Source of the DNA: Flavobacterium sp. UBA807
Lineage (GTDB): Bacteria > Bacteroidota > Bacteroidia > Flavobacteriales > Flavobacteriaceae
Length of the DNA: 7,591 nucleotides
Direction of reading: 5' to 3'
Assembly (NCBI GenBank): GCA_002296885.1
Contig: DBIH01000101.1
Coordinates: 1-7,591 of the forward strand
Shown here: piece by piece, positions 5,304 through 7,591 of the stretch
How the letters are laid out: each line of letters starts with the position of its first letter
How positions within the stretch are numbered: position 1 is the stretch's first letter
Translations under genes and position numbers: made by a program
Notes under the pieces: generated by a model
The model's input: only the letters and a program-made list of their open reading frames with translations
Database searches by the model: none
What the model was told of the DNA's origin: nothing

Positions 5304-7591
5304 CAAACTGTATACTCTTATACATATGGTGAAGTGGCCGGTGGAAGCTATACACCTATCAGCGGAACTAATGCATTTGGTACTTCAACCCCGGATAATG
5401 ACTACACGGCATTTGCTTCCCAAATTCCATTGGGTTTTACCTTTAACTTTAACGGTACCAATTATACACAGATACGAGCATCAGCAAATGGATACATTAC
5501 TTTTGGAGGAACCAATATTGCACTTCCAAATAGTGTTATCATGAGTAATAATGATACTTTTGGTGGAGTTGTTTCGGGTTTTACCAGTGCTAATGCCACA
5601 AGAGATTTGGTTTATGCCAGTTATGGAAGTTCACCATTGTATACTGCCGCTTCTTATCCTTCAAGTGTAGAATATACTACTACGGGTTCATCCGGAAGTC
5701 AAATATTTACCATACAGTATAAAAATATGGTAATCAAAACATCTTCGTCTACAGCCTTTCCTCTTCACAACGGACTTGTTAATTTCCAGATACGGCTTTA
5801 TGAAGGAACGAATGTTGTAGAAGTTGTACAAAATCAACAAACTACTGTGCCATCAGGAGGTTTTTCTGCAACAACAAATGCGGTTTTTTTCTGTGGTTTG
5901 AGAGGGCTTTACAGTGTGACTGCCGATACTAATTTACGTGTTGCCAATTCTGCAGGATGGACTTCCACTACTGCGGGTCCGGTTAACTCGACCACCGTTG
6001 GATTGAATTACAGAAATACTTCTTACAGCGGAAATGTAATGACTATGACTTGGACTCCTCCTTGTTATTCTCCTACAGCACTTACTGTTGGATCGCCAAC
6101 GGCAACAACTGCTCCAATAAGCTGGACAGCTCCGGCTACACCACCTGCAAGTTATTACTATGAAGTAAGAGACGCAAGTTCGACTGTAGTAGCATCTGGC
6201 AATATAACAGGAGTTTCTACTACAGCTTCGGGTTTAACCAGTGGTACAACATATACTTTATATGTTCGTTCTTCATGTACAGCTACTTGGGTTACAGGCC
6301 CAAGCTTTACAACATTATGTAGTGCAGTTAATATTCCTTATTCGAGAACTTTTGATGAAGGTGGTTTTACTATTCCGGCAATTCCAAACTGTATGAGTGT
6401 TGTACAGGTTGGTACAGGAAATCTTTGGACGACAAGTGCTCCCACAGCTTCGAGTACGACAGCTTCATTTACCACAAATCATTTAGTATATGATTCGACT
6501 GTTGGAGTGGGAAGTACGAATAATGCAAATGTATGGGCATTTACACCGGGATTGAATTTAACAACCGGTGTTACTTATAAATTGAGTTATGATTATGGAG
6601 GTTCTACAGAACTTGCTACCTATGTAAACAAGATGATTGTGAAATATGGTACAACTGCAAGCGATGCCGGAATGACTGTTACACTTGTTGATCATAATAG
6701 TATTAAAGCATCTCCTTTGAGCAACAGTATTAGTTTTACTGTTTCATCTTCGGGTGTTTACTATATAGGTTTCAAGATTTATTCAGACATGTCTAATGGA
6801 CGTTTGTTCTTAGATAACATACAGGTAACGCAACCTGGTTGTGTTGTTCCAACCGGAGTAACGATGGGTTCAATAACAAGTACTTCAGCTACTGCAACCT
6901 GGACGGCACCAACGCCGGCACCGGCAAATGGATATGCCTATTATTTAACTTCAGGGGCTAATGTTGCTGCAACAGCAATGGTTGCCGGAACCGTTTATCA
7001 GATTGTCACTCCGGGGACTACAAACTTTACTTCGTTTGGTGCAGGTAGTAATACGGCAGGTACCATTTTTACAGCTTCAGGAGCAGGAATAGGAACAGGA
7101 GTTGTTTCTGTTGTTCCAACCAGTAGTCCTACCTATACCCAAACTCCAACTGGATATACAGCAGCCGGAGTTAATGTAATAAATTTAACTGGTTTAACAG
7201 GGAGTACAGGATATTATATATGGGTACGAGGTAACTGTGGTATCAATGATGCCAGTCAATGGACAACTATGCAATCTTTTGTAACCACAACTCCGTTGAA
7301 TTACTGTACCACCCCAACTACATCATCGAGTTCATCTTATATTACCAACTTTAAAACTACAGGTGGAATTTCAAATATTTCAAATTCTTCCGGATTTTCT
7401 TCTGGAGCTTATGGTAATTACACAGCGCAGGTTGTTAAACAGGTTCCGGGCGGAAGCGTTACTTTTTCCATAAGCAATAACGATACTGGTTTGGGTGCCG
7501 GAATAACCGGATGGGTTGACTGGAATAGCGATGGAGTTTTTACGAATTCGAGTCCTGATGAGCGGTTCTATTTTACTTCGCCAGCTGCGTA
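5196..7591 (+). CDS. Large secreted Fn3/jelly-roll/GEVED surface protein (3'-partial)
   Basis: Starts at ATG 5196 and stays open to the window edge: 798 full codons plus two bases, so the end is missing. The start is well fixed. An in-frame TAA lies at 5190-5192, and a signal peptide begins immediately. The upstream sequence is A-rich with no Shine-Dalgarno, normal for Flavobacteriia. Domains: signal peptide 1-36, N-terminal beta domain 37-289 (contains FTFNFNGTNYT and SANGYITFG, a common but unnamed Bacteroidota lead domain), Fn3 290-375, jelly-roll 376-548, Fn3 549-701 with an inserted module at 588-640, and the start of a GEVED domain from 704. The arrangement Fn3 / jelly-roll / Fn3 matches the upstream protein. 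A cell-surface adhesin role is inferred. A T9SS tail would be expected at the unseen C-terminus. Confidence 0.92.
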   Translation, partial: MKKTLLQVPNLSSLLKYKTILFTFLLFLGISLTVKAQTVYSYTYGEVAGGSYTPISGTNAFGTSTPDNDYTAFASQIPLGFTFNFNGTNYTQIRASANGYITFGGTNIALPNSVIMSNNDTFGGVVSGFTSANATRDLVYASYGSSPLYTAASYPSSVEYTTTGSSGSQIFTIQYKNMVIKTSSSTAFPLHNGLVNFQIRLYEGTNVVEVVQNQQTTVPSGGFSATTNAVFFCGLRGLYSVTADTNLRVANSAGWTSTTAGPVNSTTVGLNYRNTSYSGNVMTMTWTPPCYSPTALTVGSPTATTAPISWTAPATPPASYYYEVRDASSTVVASGNITGVSTTASGLTSGTTYTLYVRSSCTATWVTGPSFTTLCSAVNIPYSRTFDEGGFTIPAIPNCMSVVQVGTGNLWTTSAPTASSTTASFTTNHLVYDSTVGVGSTNNANVWAFTPGLNLTTGVTYKLSYDYGGSTELATYVNKMIVKYGTTASDAGMTVTLVDHNSIKASPLSNSISFTVSSSGVYYIGFKIYSDMSNGRLFLDNIQVTQPGCVVPTGVTMGSITSTSATATWTAPTPAPANGYAYYLTSGANVAATAMVAGTVYQIVTPGTTNFTSFGAGSNTAGTIFTASGAGIGTGVVSVVPTSSPTYTQTPTGYTAAGVNVINLTGLTGSTGYYIWVRGNCGINDASQWTTMQSFVTTTPLNYCTTPTTSSSSSYITNFKTTGGISNISNSSGFSSGAYGNYTAQVVKQVPGGSVTFSISNNDTGLGAGITGWVDWNSDGVFTNSSPDERFYFTSPAA
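6321..6839 (+). other. Jelly-roll domain (choice-of-anchor J / cleaved-adhesin type) in the second protein
   Basis: Residues 376-548 show IPYSRTFD, IPNCMSV, VWAFTPGLNLTTGVTYKL, VYYIGFKIYS and LFLDNIQV. They align strand by strand with residues 66-229 of the upstream protein (IPYSQNFD, LPNCFTV, WFFTPGLNLTGGVTYRL, IYYLGFQGFS, ILIDDISV). The two copies are clearly homologous but well diverged. Confidence 0.75.
6957..7115 (+). other. Gly/Thr-rich module inserted in an Fn3 loop
   Basis: About 53 residues (588-640) interrupt the Fn3 domain between strand YAYYLTSG and the SSPTYTQTPTG segment. They contain MVAGTVYQIVTPGTTNFTSF, then GAGSNTAGTIFTASGAG, then GTGVV. This resembles a short module I know from phage tail and virion-associated and marine bacterial proteins, with the pattern Y-x-I-x-x-x-GTT-(D/N)-FT, GA-x-x-N-x-x-G-x-x-FTA-(T/S)-GAG, GTG-x-V. 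The matching Fn3 domain of the upstream protein lacks it. Confidence 0.6.
7305..7591 (+). other. GEVED domain, cut by the window edge
   Basis: From residue 704 the sequence runs YITNF...GGISNISN, then YGNYTAQV, GGSVTFSIS and the signature GWVDWNSDGVF at 7509-7541. This fits the GEVED beta domain that is frequent in Bacteroidota extracellular proteins. The D-W-N-S-D-G run (Asp775, Asn777, Asp779) resembles a calcium-binding loop; metal binding is inferred. The domain continues past the window. Confidence 0.72.

Noticed and set aside
5326..5544. 72-codon plus-strand reading frame
   Set aside because: It overlaps the second gene in another frame; the signal peptide and domain order support the frame starting at 5196.

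Overview
The window looks like a piece of a Bacteroidota genome, most probably Flavobacterium or a close relative. It is AT-rich. One protein ends in a Flavobacterium-type type IX secretion (T9SS) sorting domain. The start codon of the second gene has no Shine-Dalgarno sequence, and its upstream region carries a Bacteroidota-type -33/-7 promoter candidate. Genus is inferred from protein style only.

Layout: (1) Bases 1-4644, plus strand, hold the 3' part of a giant secreted multidomain surface protein. At least 1547 residues are present and the N-terminus lies outside the window. Its order is: partial Fn3, jelly-roll (choice-of-anchor J / cleaved-adhesin type), Fn3, Ig-like with a nested domain, PKD-like, PKD-like with a nested jelly-roll, Ig-like, a long Flavobacterium-type pre-C-terminal region, and a T9SS C-terminal signal. 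(2) Bases 4645-5195 are a 551-base gap with no convincing gene. It holds a possible weak terminator, a 3 x 21-bp tandem repeat, a strong imperfect hairpin, a duplicated set of short boxes, and a promoter candidate for the next gene. (3) Bases 5196-7591, plus strand, hold the 5' part of a second large secreted protein, still open at the window edge. Its order is: signal peptide, N-terminal beta domain, Fn3, jelly-roll, Fn3 interrupted by a Gly/Thr-rich module, and the start of a GEVED domain.

The two genes are tandem paralogs. Both carry the block Fn3 / jelly-roll / Fn3 with matching motifs, then diverge into different downstream modules. They are best read as neighbouring, separately promoted surface adhesin or matrix-type proteins exported by Sec and, for the first at least, T9SS. 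No enzymatic active site, defence system, CRISPR, tRNA, rRNA or insertion sequence is visible. The most notable points are the domains nested within domains and the intergenic repeats and hairpins. I do not see clear evidence of a new biological system.
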